DNA of 64,000 bases from Symbiodinium kawagutii (Eukaryota; Sar; Dinophyceae; Suessiales; Symbiodiniaceae). Position numbers and translations under genes: made by a program. The notes under the pieces are model-generated. The model searched no databases. It had not been told where the DNA came from and saw nothing but the letters and a program-made list of their open reading frames with translations. Numbering within the stretch: the stretch's first letter is position 1; every line of letters begins with the position of its first letter. The DNA is taken from the NCBI GenBank assembly GCA_009767595.1, contig VSDK01026435.1:10762-74761 (forward strand), given 5' to 3'. Below are positions 1 to 11,901 of the stretch, one piece after another.

Positions 1-14
1 CCACCACCACCACC

Positions 15-46
<32 letters not shown>

Positions 47-51
47 CAACA
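1..51. repeat. (CCA)n then (CAA)n microsatellite
   Basis: An uninterrupted CCA run passes directly into a CAA run. It resembles the CAA array beside the assembly gap at 58.2 kb. Window-edge sequence, no coding evidence. Confidence 0.95.
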
Positions 52-134
52 GTCACAGCAACAGGACGGCAACCACAACCACTGATATTGGAAGAGTAAG
101 AAGACGGACCTTATATTCTTGCATATCAGCCAAG

Positions 135-333
135 CATCGTCATCATCATCATCCTCATCATCCTCATCCCCATCGTCCTCCTCCTCCTCCTCCTCCTCCT
201 CATCATCATCATCATCATCGTCATCGTCATCGTCATCGTCGGCATTATCATCGGCATTATCATCGTCATCACCAGCTATTGATCATCTATCATCAAATAT
301 TGCTCATCGTCATCGTCATCGTCCTCGTCCTCG

Positions 334-383
<50 letters not shown>

Positions 384-450
384 GTCATCGTCATCGTCAT
401 CGTCGGCATTATCATCGGCATTATCATGATCATCATCATCATCACCAGCT
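135..450. repeat. (TCA/TCG/TCC)n compound trinucleotide array
   Basis: About 300 bp of TCA, TCG and TCC units. The long Ser/His or Asp runs open in several frames on both strands are products of the repeat, not proteins. Two copies of a TCGGCATTATCATCGGCATT block lie inside, so part of the array has duplicated as a unit. Confidence 0.9.
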
Positions 451-599
451 ATTGATATCAAACATCAATCATCCTCAGTCATCTCTCATCGTCATGGTCA
501 TCGTCATTGTCATCGTTAGCATCAAACACCACTTTTCCAACGTAACAACGATTATGATCCAGGCTGAAGATCCAAAAGGATTCTTCACGATGTGAATCA

Positions 600-2225
600 C
601 ATCTTAGCAATTTGCAGAGCCTCTTTTGAATGCTTGTTCTAGGTGGCTGGTTGGTGGAATCAAATGGTTGCAACCCCTATGTACAAGTCAACCGTTTGTG
701 AATATTTACTAGGGTAAAACATGTTCGAAGCCACCAATGAACTCGGTAGATTTTGCTGACCCATCCGAGTCCAAATTCCTGTCCCGCCCCTCCTTCCGAC
801 CTGGCCAAGGATGGGGATGCCATGCAATGGCATGGTGATGATCATCAAGGGAATCCTCGAGTCGACACGAGGAATCAGGGACACTACACTTGACCCATCT
901 CATGGCATGGGGATGCCCGTCATGGCCCGTCTATTCCATAGTGATCCCTCAGCTACTGAAGCATTGGCCGACGAAGATCTGCTGACATAAAAACGAGTTT
1001 GTTTACTTCTTCAGATGCTGCGCGAGCAAGAATGACCGTTCTGTTTGTAAATCCGTTTCGTTTATCATTGCTATGAGATTTCTTACCATAGTATGATGGA
1101 TTAGTTTCAATTACAATGGCTCATTATCATGGATAATGGATGCTTATCATTGCTGTTTGATTAGCTACAATCATCAATCTCTTGGCTTTTCTCACCCATG
1201 GGCCCATGAGTGGGGGCACTCCGAATCATCCAAAAAAACTCAGTTGAAGTGCCAGCCTGCGGGGTACACCCATGATACACTTTTGTGTAAACGCTCAAAT
1301 GTACAAGTGCATCAGAGATATCCATGTCTATATATGTGTCCATACATTTATGTATATAGTCTACAGTTGTCTTATATTCTATGATGTTGTATTTACGCTA
1401 TCAAATTATATAACATATTGTATTTCACTTACCTAAGTCATCCGAATTCCAAAGATTCAGTTAGGGCAAAAGGAAACAAGACATGGCAGGCTGGAACTTT
1501 GCCATGTCTGTTGCCACGTGTTGGAACCAAGAAACTTTGGCGCTGCGCCAGCGCATTCCCATGCGGCTGTTGAGAATCCGCAGCTATTCATGTCATCATC
1601 CAGGAATATGCAGATGATCCCTGCACCAGGTTGTAATCACCACCCTGGTTTGCATCTTCCCACTATGAATGGTAGAAGGATGTTCCGTGGCTTTCCACCT
1701 CTAACCATCTTAGATCCAACCCCACCTGACCCTTCACAACTTGGAGCGGATGTCCTTCCCAGGAGAAAGAGGATGGCGTGGCCAACGTCACGATAGCACT
1801 GGACCTGCGACACATCTGCGTCCCGGTCCGGCTTTGCAGGGTGCGATTCTGGTTGGAGCTTAGGATTTGCTACCAGAGCAAAGATAGAAATCCAGAAACC
1901 CAAGGCAGTTCAGTAGCACTGCACCCATCGACTTTAACATCCAGCTGCTCGTGATTGCTCGAAGTCGTGAGAATGTCACCCAGCCCTGCAGAACTTCAAC
2001 CTTCGTTTCGTACCCAAAACAGTTTCATGCAGGACACAAAGGCATAGATTTATGATCAATAGCGGTTAAACCCACGGCGGCTCTACCACTCTTGGGGCTC
2101 CAGACCATCCAGACCATACAGACCATCCCAGATCATCCCAGATCATCCAGGACTAACCAAGCCACCAGCACCCGCCATCAACATGGATACCCTCCGCTTT
2201 AAGCACAGCTTCCCCTTAGCGGTAC
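600..2225. other. No supported gene
   Basis: Mostly intron-like or intergenic DNA. The stretch 1,520-1,900 is open in several frames on both strands and may hide an exon, but I see no convincing splice sites. Around 2,100-2,150 there are short direct repeats of the type CCAGACCAT / CCCAGATCAT. Confidence 0.5.
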
Positions 2226-2310
2226 CTCTGGCAAGGGCCGTCCCCGAGCGGCGCATTCCGCCCGCAGCTGGTCCATGATGCCCTTCCTCGGAGGGTGCCA
2301 CCCAGCAATC
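2226..2310 (-). CDS. Candidate internal exon, unrecognised
   Basis: A GC-rich minus-strand island reads KGIMDQLRAECAARGRPLPE and ends at a GT donor (GAG|GTACCG). Composition is protein-like and unlike the AT-rich flanks. The acceptor is not clear. No family recognised. Confidence 0.3.
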
Positions 2311-2583
2311 TGGGGCTGGGAATCTACACGTTTCGGCCGCGGATGTCAGATTTAGAGGGGAAGGGATGAGTAGAAGATGTAGATAGATATAGGGGTGATT
2401 AGAAGATGCTTTTGTTCAAAAGTGGTTCATGAATGTTTAACAAACACCCAGCAAGAGTTAAAGAGACGATACGTGTAACACATGATTCTTGTTTGAAGAA
2501 TATCGAACATAGGATGCTATGAATTAGCAATGACATATTCCAAACATGTAAGCTATGACGCCAAATATCAACCCGGGATATAT

Positions 2584-2617
2584 GGTGGTTTCTTAAAACC
2601 GGGGTTCCCCCAAATCA
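2584..2617 (+). mobile_element. MITE-A, left end only
   Basis: GGTGGTTTCTTAAAA followed by GGGGTTCCCCCAAATCAT matches the left terminal inverted repeat of the MITE-A family (compare 55,385 and 57,054). No right end is found nearby, so this is a decayed or truncated copy. Confidence 0.6.
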
Positions 2618-3197
2618 TGCAGCAGTAACTTTAGATTATTGCCAGTACTAGACTTAATAAATTCCGAATTTTATAATTTCCCAACGTTCATGTCTTACCA
2701 TGGGCAAAAAACAATCAACAACCATCAACCCAGTCGAACATTGATTAGCTGTTCAAGAGCCCTTTCATGAAGCACCCCTCATACACCAGAGTAGGGATGA
2801 GCGCCCTCGGGCCCTGAAAAAGCCTACATACCTGGATCACATGGGTGTGTTCAGTGTTCATGACTGTAAAAATGATCGAATTCTGGATGGTTGGTGGGAA
2901 AGAGGCCATTCTTGGTGGATATCTCCAAACATAGTTGGAGGCGACCTGGGAGACCGTAGAAATCTTCTGATGGTCATCCACATGTTTTCGGGTGGATTAG
3001 CAAAGAAATTCGATGCTTCAGAGAGTCGCCCAAAACAACGGCTCAAAACAAGGAATGCTGCTGTTTGTTCCTTGAAATCGCAAGAAAACACATCATCTCC
3101 CATTTAAGATCAGTTTCCAAAGCCGACTGATCCCCTTTGGCCATTGTAGACCCACTCTCAACCCCACGACTCGTTGGAAACTTCGCGCATCGGGAGC

Positions 3198-3348
3198 TCA
3201 CAAGGGCGGCTCTGAGATCCCCAACTCCTCCAGGATGGAACGAAAGATCTTCGCTTGCACCTAGCGGTGGCCCGTGGAGCCCTCACTGGGCACGCCTGCT
3301 GAATCACCATCTGCTTCGCGAATGATTGGAAGGTGGATCCAGGTGGTT
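3198..3348 (-). CDS. 3'-terminal exon(s) of an unrecognised gene
   Basis: Reading minus strand, the piece FAKQMVIQQ ends at CAG|GC (3,296). After CTAG| at 3,260 the frame continues as VQAKIFRSILEELGISEPPL and stops at 3,198. Both borders are phase 0, so the join is in frame, but the implied GC-AG intron is only 35 nt. Unspliced, the region reads into a basic, less protein-like frame. No family recognised. Confidence 0.4.
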
Positions 3349-3349
3349 C

Positions 3350-4740
3350 ATTGATCGCGATTGTCATCACGGTTTCCCATGAGTAACCGAAGTAACCCAT
3401 CATTGGTCTACGATGATTGGGAATGGTTGGATGGTTCAGAATGATCGTGCAATGATGATGAAGCATGGTCGTACAATCATGGTTGATTATACTTGTATGA
3501 GCTTTCTGCTGGTTGATAAAGGTTAAGCGGTTGTCCGATGGTGGATGTTGGTTGATAATCAATGATTCGACCGATAGCACAGATAGTTACTGTCTGCAGA
3601 AGTAAAGATGTTGATGGACTCACTCGAAGCTAGGAGTACCAAACCCCTGTGCAAGAAAATGCTAGAGAAGTTTTGTCGGGACATCTAGTTTGGATAGGAA
3701 TGCCATAGACATTCAGATGCGAATGTTTGAACAAACACATATCTCATATGTAAATGTCAGCCGTATATATGTATATAGATATCTGTGTGTGCGACTATTT
3801 ATTGGTTTGTCACCGTTTGTCCAGAAACGCGAGTGCTTTCACATAGGCGTTTTCCTCCAAAGATTAATCTGGGTGATTTGGGAGGTACAAGCATCTCTGG
3901 AACCCCCATGACGCCTATACACCGCACTACACTGATCATTGACCACCCCCTGGCTTAAGCACAAATAGCTGGTGACTCACCTTCAAAAAAACGCGTTTAT
4001 GAACCAATGGACCTACCAGCACCAACCATTCTTGGTGATCATCATCCGTTACTATTCATAGCTAAGCATCACCATGTGGATCTACCATTAGATCTGTAGT
4101 CAAACTCAACACGTGGATACTTCGGGAGGCCCTGATTGCGAAACGCACCCGGAGGCCGTTGCCGTTTTAGGTCACTAAGGCCCCCACGCATCCAAAGAGA
4201 ATCTGGGCGCTGACGTTGGAGTGAGCCGCTGGTTGTCAGGTGGCAACAGTTGTAGTGGCACTAAAGTTGATCCTCACATCTGAAACCGGGAGGATCTTAC
4301 TGAAACACGTACCCGATACATCCCACTGCAACTAGATGGTCAGACTGCTGGGTCTGGTGAAAAAACATTGCTAGCATTCAGGGACAGCCAACCATTGGCA
4401 GCTTCGCGGGGGCGGTGGCGGAACGCAGCTCGGGTGCTCGATATACGTAATTGTTCAGCGCTGACTTGCAACTTATCAGGGTCTGTAGCTGAGGCTCTCC
4501 ATCAATGGTGTATGTCCGTCGTAAGAAACGATCATTTTGGGTGGAAAACCCACACGTTTTTGTCTCTTTTTTTGGGTGCAGGATTCCATCTGTGAATATA
4601 CCAAACTGATGAATTGGATTCCAGAGACCATCGAATACCAATGCCCCTCACAAAGAAATCCGCTGCGACAAAGGAAATGCGTCAAATGCGTGAAATGCAT
4701 GTGCGTTCATGACCTCACCTCAAGCGTTCACTGCTCCAAG
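3350..4740. other. Mostly non-coding; one weak minus reading frame
   Basis: AT-rich intron-like sequence with dispersed GGTTGAT/ATCAACC motifs. Minus 4,378-4,560 is open and GC-rich near 4,390-4,440 (for example TRAAFRHRPREAANGWLSL in one frame). It could be a later exon of the channel-like gene immediately upstream on this strand. No hydrophobic TM4-like segment was found in it. Confidence 0.3.
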
Positions 4741-4748
4741 GCCCCTAC

Positions 4749-4861
4749 CAACATAAGGATGATGTTCACAAGCGCCGTCTCCGCCAGAACAAAGAGGACC
4801 GCCGAAATCCAAGCGATCCAATCTGAAGCTGCGATCGTTGGGATGGTAGACAGGGACCAGT
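4749..4861 (-). CDS. Pentameric ligand-gated ion channel-like exon, TM3
   Basis: The exon starts after AAAGAG| at 4,861 and ends at TTG|GTAGGG (4,749). It reads STIPTIAASDWIAW followed by a hydrophobic helix and AETALVNIIL. In Cys-loop channels the TM2-TM3 linker and TM3 follow a pattern LPxxSYxKAIDxW...FVFxxLxExALVN; the proline, the DWIAW segment and E-x-ALVN fall in the same order and spacing. Phase matches the upstream exon (5,774-5,847) exactly, so the two join in frame. Inference: a membrane receptor channel. Alternative: another multi-pass transporter. Confidence 0.5.
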
Positions 4862-5536
4862 CTCTTTCATCTAGTGATCTTTGACTTCCTACAGGTTCCC
4901 AACTCTACAAAAGGTTGTGGATTGTGTGCAAAGCATATGCTGAACATCCCCAAAATGGGGGCACCCTATTTCCCTCGAAGAACACTTTTTGGGTGAACTG
5001 AGTTACCCCATTGCTATGGACATCACGATTGATATAGGCAGGTGGCTCACTCACAGGCCTAGGATACATGGACGATCTATGGTTCATAGGCAAGCTTTGA
5101 GGGTTCACAAACAGACTCATAATTTCCAGGTACCACTTTGCGGAAATTCACTGGCCGATGGTGTGGTGTGGCCAATGAGGAGCCGCCACTGAAAGGTTGC
5201 TACCATATTACTCACATATGCCATCCACATTCGGCTCACAGCCACCTCAGGTCCATGTGATCACATCAATCCTGGGTCCAAAATTGGGGGGTAAGCAACT
5301 CTTTTTAAAACTAACAGCTTGATACAACTGGACGTAGCCAGATACATCCCAAAATAGAAACCAACATAACTAAATAGAATTAGATCTGATATAAGCAAAT
5401 GCAACCCGATGACTAGATGTAACCAACAAAAGCAAATATCACTAGATCTTACCAAACAAATGGGTACATCCAAAACACTGGAGGCTTGGTAACTCTATCA
5501 AAAGAACAAGGACTGGAGATATAATCATCTAGATCT

Positions 5537-5634
5537 GGTGGTTTCTTAAATTGGGGCATCCCCAGTTTTCATCCGTTCTCAATCATAGCAATCAACTATC
5601 CATATTTTGGGGTTCCCAATGGCTATAGAACCCC
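5537..5634 (+). mobile_element. MITE-A, diverged copy inside an intron
   Basis: The left end GGTGGTTTCTTAAA and the right end TTTTGGGGTTCCC...AACCCCC are degenerate inverted repeats of the MITE-A type, with a spacing near 100 bp. It sits within the intron separating the two channel-like exons. Confidence 0.55.
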
Positions 5635-5773
5635 CATATTATCACGAGATGATCCACGATTGGTCCAGGTATATCCAGGTGACCTGTCCGGCTTCGACCT
5701 CCCACAGATCCGCCATCGGCACCTGGACACCCGGCGTTGATCAGGGCGGTGGCTTGTGGACGAAGTGCCCCAC

Positions 5774-5847
5774 CGAAGAGCACGATGAGGCAGATGATGG
5801 TGCTGAGGCGGGAGCGGGACCCGTGCGTCCCAAAGCCAGGGTTTTTC
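5774..5847 (-). CDS. Pentameric ligand-gated ion channel-like exon, TM2
   Basis: The exon lies between an acceptor TTCCTTAG| (5,847) and a donor CTTCG|GTGGGG (5,774). It reads KNPGFGTHGSRSRLSTIICL then IVLF: a charged turn, an Arg, then a hydrophobic helix, as at the start of pore-lining TM2. It ends in phase 1 and the next exon supplies two bases to complete an Asp codon, giving a continuous TM2-loop-TM3. The intron (4,862-5,773) carries a MITE-A copy. The extracellular domain and TM1 were not identified; 6,540-6,610 minus has a hydrophobic stretch (LTIARIAVTVIIW) that might be TM1, but the phases do not fit. Confidence 0.45.
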
Positions 5848-7642
5848 CTAAGGAAAATTGGTAGGACAACCTAGGGGAACCCATGGAGACATGGGGAAAC
5901 ACATGGAAATGATTGGAAAACCGATAGGCCAAAAGGAAACCCCTCTTTAAAACCATGGGAAACCAAATAAAGACCACTGGAAACCATGGGACAACCCTAT
6001 CATTGCTGTTTAAAACGACAATTTCCTGTAGATTTTCCCATTTTCTTAGTGCATTTTTCACATGTGACATGGAAGAAGGCTGCAACTTGAGGCTTTTGAA
6101 GTTTTTGTTTGATCTTGTTCTGAAACACATCTGAATCAACAAACCTTAAGGATTCTGGTTGTGTACTTTGCTGAAATCCTACGACGCATCTATGAATTCC
6201 ATTTCGTGACTCGCCGAACATGATCTTCTACCCATCAATGCTTGCATAATCGCCTACCCCAAGAGCCTTTGAAACATCAACAAGTGGCCAAGCAGCCGCA
6301 CAAAAGATGGGACCTCAACAGCTACCTTTCCATCTCAATACAGGAACTGCATACCTTCAACATCCTTCAACCACCTGGGACATAGTACCATTCTAGACCC
6401 TAAGTAGTTGAGGCTATGTAATTGTTGCAAATCTCTTCCCCGAAATCCTTTCTCCCAAATCAACCCCCGTGGCGGCTTTCTGGTCGTGTCTCTTGCGGAT
6501 CCCGTGACCGTCACACATGTCCCACATCTCTTGTCAGACCCTCCACTCAGCTGGACACCCAAATGATCACGGTCACTGCAATTCGTGCAATCGTCAGGCT
6601 CGTGACACAATTGCGAGAGCTGCTTGGGGCATCAAAATTTGAGTGATTGCGGAGGTCCACGGACCAACAAAATGCATATGGGTTTGTCAATGGTGATACA
6701 AGTACCTACTATCCAACGATAGCCATTAGAGAAACCACCAGTGATAGGAGTACCTCCGATCCAACGATAGCCATTAGAGAAACCACCAGTGACTTGGGGG
6801 TACAGCCTGGGGCACTGGAGAAACCCACGTGTTCAGCGTTTCCACAGGCGAAACCACCAATTTCGACGGCATTTCTATCCACAGTTTTACGGAGAAAAAA
6901 TGGGGAGCCGCCATCCCAGCTAGGACCTGATCAAGGACACGATGATGGGGCACACCACTTCCTTCCAAAGCCTTTGGCGCGTGCAGCAAGTCGCTGGCCC
7001 CCGAGTTTTCCCATCGTCGCCCCCAAGACGGGTCCAATTCTGGGGTGTCAGCCGGGGGAAGCGCCTGGCGCTTTGACATACAGTTGTCGTCAATGCTTCC
7101 GGATTGACCCAATCTTGCGGGTCAAAGCTCCAAGCAACCATTTCTTATTCAGGAAATTATTCATACCAACATCCTTGATCCTTCAAGCACGGTACAACCA
7201 CCATTTCTGGCACAGCAGTTTCTCTATGTCCCCCCCACATAGATCGATGCTGGAAATGCACTTGAAATTCATCCCTACTTGGATGTGCAGCTGGGCTTAT
7301 AACCATGGTTGTAAGCCCTATAAGGTAGCTTATAACTTATAGAAACCATGGTTGGTGACCACTTACTAGGTGGGGGCATCCAAGCCATGGACCATGGATG
7401 ACCATCCTCAACTGACGGTACCACACGACTGAGCTCAGCTCCGTTTCCCACCGGTTCGAAACGCCGCACCGTGCACCGTCGCACCGTCGCCGGGCTTCCC
7501 TGCCAAGGTCTGGCCAGGAACATGCCTGCACCTGCGATCCTTGGATCAGCATCGTCAGCCAAGGCTAAATAATGGTTAACATATGATAACAATCTAAAAT
7601 AATGGTTTACTATGGAATAGCTGACTCATATTGGTGACTAAA

Positions 7643-7643
<1 letters not shown>

Positions 7644-7693
<50 letters not shown>
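7644..7693. repeat. (GAT)n microsatellite
   Basis: About 16 perfect GAT units, followed by a degenerate GGTTGATGG-type tract. Confidence 0.95.
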
Positions 7694-8420
7694 GTTAAAA
7701 ACATGAATAATGATTCATCGGTGAAAAACGGTTGTTGACCATCATTCATGATGGTTAGACGGTGGTTCATTAATGCTTACATCACGGTCACTCATTACCC
7801 TCTGTAAGCTACCCAGCTGCAACATTTCATCGTCCCAAGATGGTGGACAACACACATCTTAGCAAGCACCAGCCCAACTGACGGTGTCAATCACAGGTTC
7901 ATGTCCTGCCACAGACCCAAATTCATCGTTTTCTATCTCAGCCTCAATGGACCGGGCAACAAAGCTGCAAATACTGGACACATACGTTTGGTGGTTCGAG
8001 TGTTGCGCCATTCCCTTTGGTTCCACCCAGACTTTCGCTTCTTTCCACGGTTGCGCGGCCCCACACAACACTCCAGCGATCGCTGGGAAAACTACAACCT
8101 TTCTTGTGCCCTACCCAAGCTTTCCGACCAAACACATCACCAAATAACCAGCATTAGGGGCTGAGACCGCCCAGCCCGCTGATAGGACCCAACAAGAAAC
8201 AACTGCCCGTGGATCAAATCGGAACCATGCCGCTACAAGTTGTAGCAAGGAGCCATAGCAAGCCATGCATCACCAGCTGGGGCTAACCGCCACCGTGTTA
8301 ACCGTGAGGTCTAGGGGTGACTTGCTGTGCATCTACTCGGCGGTAACTGCTGGGCTTCATCATGTGTGCCAAGCCATGACCTGGTACAGCCAGTTCATAA
8401 GTACCATTGGAAGTCAAATA

Positions 8421-8475
8421 TCATCCAAAAACATCCAAAAAGTGTGAAATCATCAGTTTTGGGATGTTTTTGGTG
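8421..8475. repeat. Short inverted repeat (hairpin)
   Basis: ATCCAAAAACATCCAAAAA and the downstream TTTTGGGATGTTTTTGG are near-complementary across a short loop, giving a potential stem of about 15 bp. No similarity to the MITE families was noticed. Confidence 0.5.
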
Positions 8476-9192
8476 AGTAATTGGTTACCCTATTTTGGCA
8501 CATACCTATGTATGCCTGCATTCGAATGTATTCGACAGTATGCATTGCGGTACTACTTAGCAGTCAAGTCTGATGGTGGTCATTGATATGCAACGGAGCT
8601 CAATCATCCTGGGAAAGTGATCACATGTGATCACCGTGGAATGCACCAAAGTTAAATGAGCTGAGTCAAACCTTAGATCATCTCGAACACACTTGATCTT
8701 CACATAGTTGGTAATAGTAGATCCAGCACCTATTAAACCACTCCTGGTTTAACGATCCACAAGTAGCTGATGATCTACCATGAAACATAGGAGGTTAAAT
8801 GTGGATCTACCAGTCAAGCCCGACCCTGGAGTGCTGCCCAGCTGCGGATAAAAGGGAGCCGCTGCACATCCCATGGTGGCAACAACAACTGAGCAACGAC
8901 CAGTGTAATGCCAAGGGCGTGAGGAACTCATAGGGACCCTGTCTTGTGTGGCCAAGGTGTCACTTTTCACCTGTGGCCCATTGTGGCCCATTGATGTTTT
9001 ACGTGGCCTTTATATAGCGTTCTGACTTGTGAGCCGAAATTTGCAGCCAGCTGTGGGGCTTGCGCGAAAGCCGACGTTGGGATGTCTTCGAGCGAGCAAT
9101 CCCCAAGTGCGAAACCACTGTTTTGGTGATTTCGGTGTACCACCATTGATGGAAATATCCAGCCAACCCTCATAGTTGGTATATGATTTTAA

Positions 9193-9511
9193 GTTTGTCA
9201 AAATCTGAGACCCCAAATTGGTGGGTTTAGTACTAAAAATCTATAGTACGTGACTAATCTGGGATGATTTAGGGGACTTTTATTTTGAGAAACCTCCATT
9301 TGTTCTCCTGAGATCTTATCTAGCTGGCGGCTTCTCGAAATAGGGGTATCCTTTACAGGAATCACTATAACCAACAAATTGGTAATAATTGTATAATGAG
9401 TAATGAGTAATAAACCATAATAAACCAACCATTTTGTGGGATCCCCCAGTTTATGAAACAATTCGTTGATCATATGGGATGATTTACGGCACCGCTTTTG
9501 CTTGAGAAACC
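9193..9511. mobile_element. Cluster of MITE-A copies, one nested in another
   Basis: Right ends occur at 9,262-9,293 and 9,474-9,511 (GATGATTTA...TTGAGAAACCTCC). Both are followed by the same flank, TTCTCCTGAGATC. Between them lies another MITE-A (about 9,328-9,465, GGCGGCTTCTCGAAATAGGGG ... CCCCCAGTTTATGAAACAA). The repeated flank indicates duplication or nested insertion rather than three independent insertions. Confidence 0.6.
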
Positions 9512-9541
9512 TCCGAATTTCTTCTCCTGAGATCGTATCGA

Positions 9542-9716
9542 TCAGCCCACCTTGTCGTTCATGAACTTCACGTAGAGCTTCCCTGTGTCCAGCGGCAGCG
9601 CAGAAATCTGGTACCTGGTCAGCTTCGCCCGGGCGTCCGGTGAATGGCCAGGGCTACTAGCTCCATAGGACCGGAGCTTGGTGGTTTCAACACCCAGGCT
9701 GATGGAGTTGCTTATG
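9542..9716 (-). CDS. 3'-terminal exon, unrecognised protein
   Basis: After AAGCAG| at 9,716 a continuous frame of 57 codons reads through SPDARAKLTRYQISALPLDT and ends GKLYVKFMNDKVG-stop at 9,542. Composition is typical of a folded protein and the region is GC-richer than its flanks. A MITE-A right end lies only about 30 bp downstream. No family recognised. Confidence 0.45.
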
Positions 9717-9918
9717 CTGCTTGGTGCTTTCAACACCCATGAAACATATTAGTCAACCAACCAACCATAGCTGCTAATACTATGGAAAACAAAACATGCC
9801 AAACTACAAACCAAACTAGTCTTTCTTGGGTGTCCATCTACCAAATTCTCAGGGCATTTTGGTACTCATGATTCGTTCTGCAGATTCTCTACGAACATCC
9901 TCAATGGCAACCGGTGTC

Positions 9919-10107
9919 TCAAGCTTCAAGAGGCTTAGCCCAGCTGGGCAGCAATGATTCACTATATCTGTTCATACATGTAGCAGCTGAAAAATACGTT
10001 GGACGACCTGAAGTCTGAGCTAAAACAGTCGCTGAGATTGTCATTCCGTTGGAAGTGTTTGATGTCTCAAACTGTTCGTTTCTAATGCCAACCCTGTATG
10101 AAGCCAA
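9919..10107 (-). CDS. Weak candidate exon
   Basis: An open minus frame with a protein-like middle (MTISATVLAQTSGRPTYFSA) ends PSWAKPLEA-stop. It may be an upstream exon of the 9,542 gene with an unrecognised donor before the stop. Splice sites are not convincing. Confidence 0.25.
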   Translation of the reverse strand: MASYRVGIRNEQFETSNTSNGMTISATVLAQTSGRPTYFSAATCMNRYSESLLPSWAKPLEA

Positions 10108-10251
10108 CCCCCCGGTTGGTTAATAGGGGGTATCCCGGATATCCCCCAAAAGCCTTTGTTTCCCATTAAAATGGTAATCCCCTAATGCATAAACCTGCGG
10201 TTTATTGATCCGGAGCGGACCTGAAAAAATGGGGACTCGGCTGAGCAGCAC

Positions 10252-10323
10252 ATGGAGCTGGTCCTAGCCCCCGTGGGCCGCTCCCGCGCTGCGCTGCTGG
10301 GCTCACTCTGTTTGTTTGCCCAG
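10252..10323 (+). CDS. Candidate first exon with signal-like N-terminus
   Basis: ATG at 10,252 opens MELVLAPVGRSRAALLGSLC then LFAQ, and the exon ends at CAG|GTAATG in phase 0. The short hydrophobic stretch after two Arg resembles a secretory signal or anchor. The following exon was not found; 10,440-10,770 is open on the plus strand but AT-rich. Confidence 0.35.
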
Positions 10324-10439
10324 GTAATGAATCTGTCCTGTGACCTGCCCCAGGACTGCGACTGGATGCCCGTTGCGGTTCTCTATAGCCGTGGCTGTTC
10401 AAACTAAGGGGATAAGTGACTATGAATAGTGAAACTCAG

Positions 10440-11800
10440 TGACTATTAGCATCATAAACTGGGGTGTCTGCTGTTTGGTGATGTTTGGGATGGGGATGTT
10501 GGGGCAACCATTTAGAGACCCGCACTTTACAAGGGCGCACTGGTTCGCAGGTGTCGAAGTGAGCGTGCGACTATCAACGCTTCAAAAAATCGTGGCGCTC
10601 CCAGCAGCAACATCCCCTACGAATTCATCTACTTCGGTGGCTCCAAATACCGTTCCCCAAGCAAGGAACGGCCACAAAAAAACATGGTATTCTGCAGAAA
10701 CAATGGATTTGGCGGAATCTATCACTCTGAAGCAAATGTGGCATGAGTGGCTGAGTTACTGCATGCTGTGAAGGAAAGTACCCTGGCCATGTGGGTGTGC
10801 CAACCACCTTGCGGGTGTGAGAGCTGTCACATTGATGAGTCTCTGGTAATGTTTCCGGATCTATGGAATGATCCATCTGGGGTCGAAAGGACCATGTGTC
10901 ACTATCTATTGGTCAGCTTATTGGTCTATCTACGGATGCCCGATGGATGGCTGGAACCGGCCAAATCTTCAAAGGCTGCACCACCCTGCACTGATTCACA
11001 ATGTTCACTAGCAACAACCTCCAAATGAAAATGCCGACCTGAAGCAATACTGCAACAAGGCCGAGCAACAGCAGTGATCCTGTATCTATCATTTATGGAC
11101 ATCCATCCATCCATCCACCCACCCGCCCGCCCATCTATGCCACAGCTCCCCACCTGGTGGCACTCCTGGGAAGACCTTGGTTGACAAACCGTCAGCAGGC
11201 CATGGAGGGTCACTTCTTCGCTACTTTGAAAGGCGGGACGGTACAATGGTTGGCGCTGACAAAGAAAACACACACACAATCACATATGACACATATGTGT
11301 TTATAATATCTAGACATTTTATATTTGTTTGTAGGCACCTCAAGCGTTGACAAAAAATGACAATCAGTTGGAGTATGTTTCCGGCCTGCAACGTTTTGAC
11401 ATCAACCGTTTCTGCAGTGGAAACTTCTTGAACGGTTTGGTGCTACGTATGCGGCATTTTTCAAAATAGGTCTCCCCAAACGAGCTGGTTCGCTGGTCAA
11501 GTTGGCAGCATTCAGGCTTTGGGGGAGGGCATCGATGAATGAACAGCCGCTGTCACAGGAAATCCAACTTTTCGACAATCCCAAAGATATCCAAAGATGA
11601 CCAGTCACTAGTCTTGCTTGGGATGTTCATCTACACATTTAATCCCCACATGGAGGATGAGGACCGCCAGGCCAATGCGCTGGGCTTAGCCAGTCATCCC
11701 TTCCCCCCACAACTGCCTTCCCGGGGGTTACTGAATCTATGGGGGTTTATTGTGGTTAATACTAGGGGATAAGAACCAACAATAATAGGGGATATACCAA
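10440..11800. other. No well-supported gene
   Basis: Open frames exist (minus 11,402-11,560, for example ALPQSLNAANLTSEPARLGR) but borders are unclear. A CATC/CACC tract occurs at 11,100-11,135. Confidence 0.4.
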
Positions 11801-11808
11801 TCATATGG

Positions 11809-11901
11809 TGGCTTTTCAAGCCATAGGGGACACCAAAGTTATGGTTGGTTGAGTAGTATAAATGACTAAATGCTAAAGGATGATTTAAGGCTACCACGTG
11901 A
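11809..11901 (+). mobile_element. MITE-A, decayed copy
   Basis: GGTGGCTTTTCAAGCCATAG then GGGACACCAAAG...ATGGTTGGTT, with a right part GATGATTTAAGGCTACCAC. Both inverted ends and the internal TGGTTGGTT motif are recognisable but degenerate. Confidence 0.45.

Larger units (their letters stand above)
5850..9190. other. Scattered GC-rich islands, exons not resolved
   Basis: Islands at 6,430-6,650, 6,790-7,140, 7,430-7,570, 7,870-8,140 and 9,030-9,125 are GC-rich and open in two or three frames on both strands. This is typical of short exons, but I cannot choose strand or frame. The best candidates are minus 6,930-7,110 (DDNCMSKRQALPPADTPELD then WGRRWENSG) and plus 9,031-9,128 (CEPKFAASCGACAKADVG). 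Direct repeats of CAACGATAGCCATTAGAGAA occur at 6,714 and 6,761. Between islands the sequence is intron-like. Confidence 0.35.

Noticed and set aside
119..595. Ser/His-rich 158-codon ORF
   Set aside because: Entirely a TCA/TCG microsatellite; equally long frames are open on the opposite strand.
7884..8164. Two overlapping 87-codon plus-strand ORFs
   Set aside because: Both frames and the opposite strand are open in a GC-rich island, with no convincing borders; kept only as an unresolved island.
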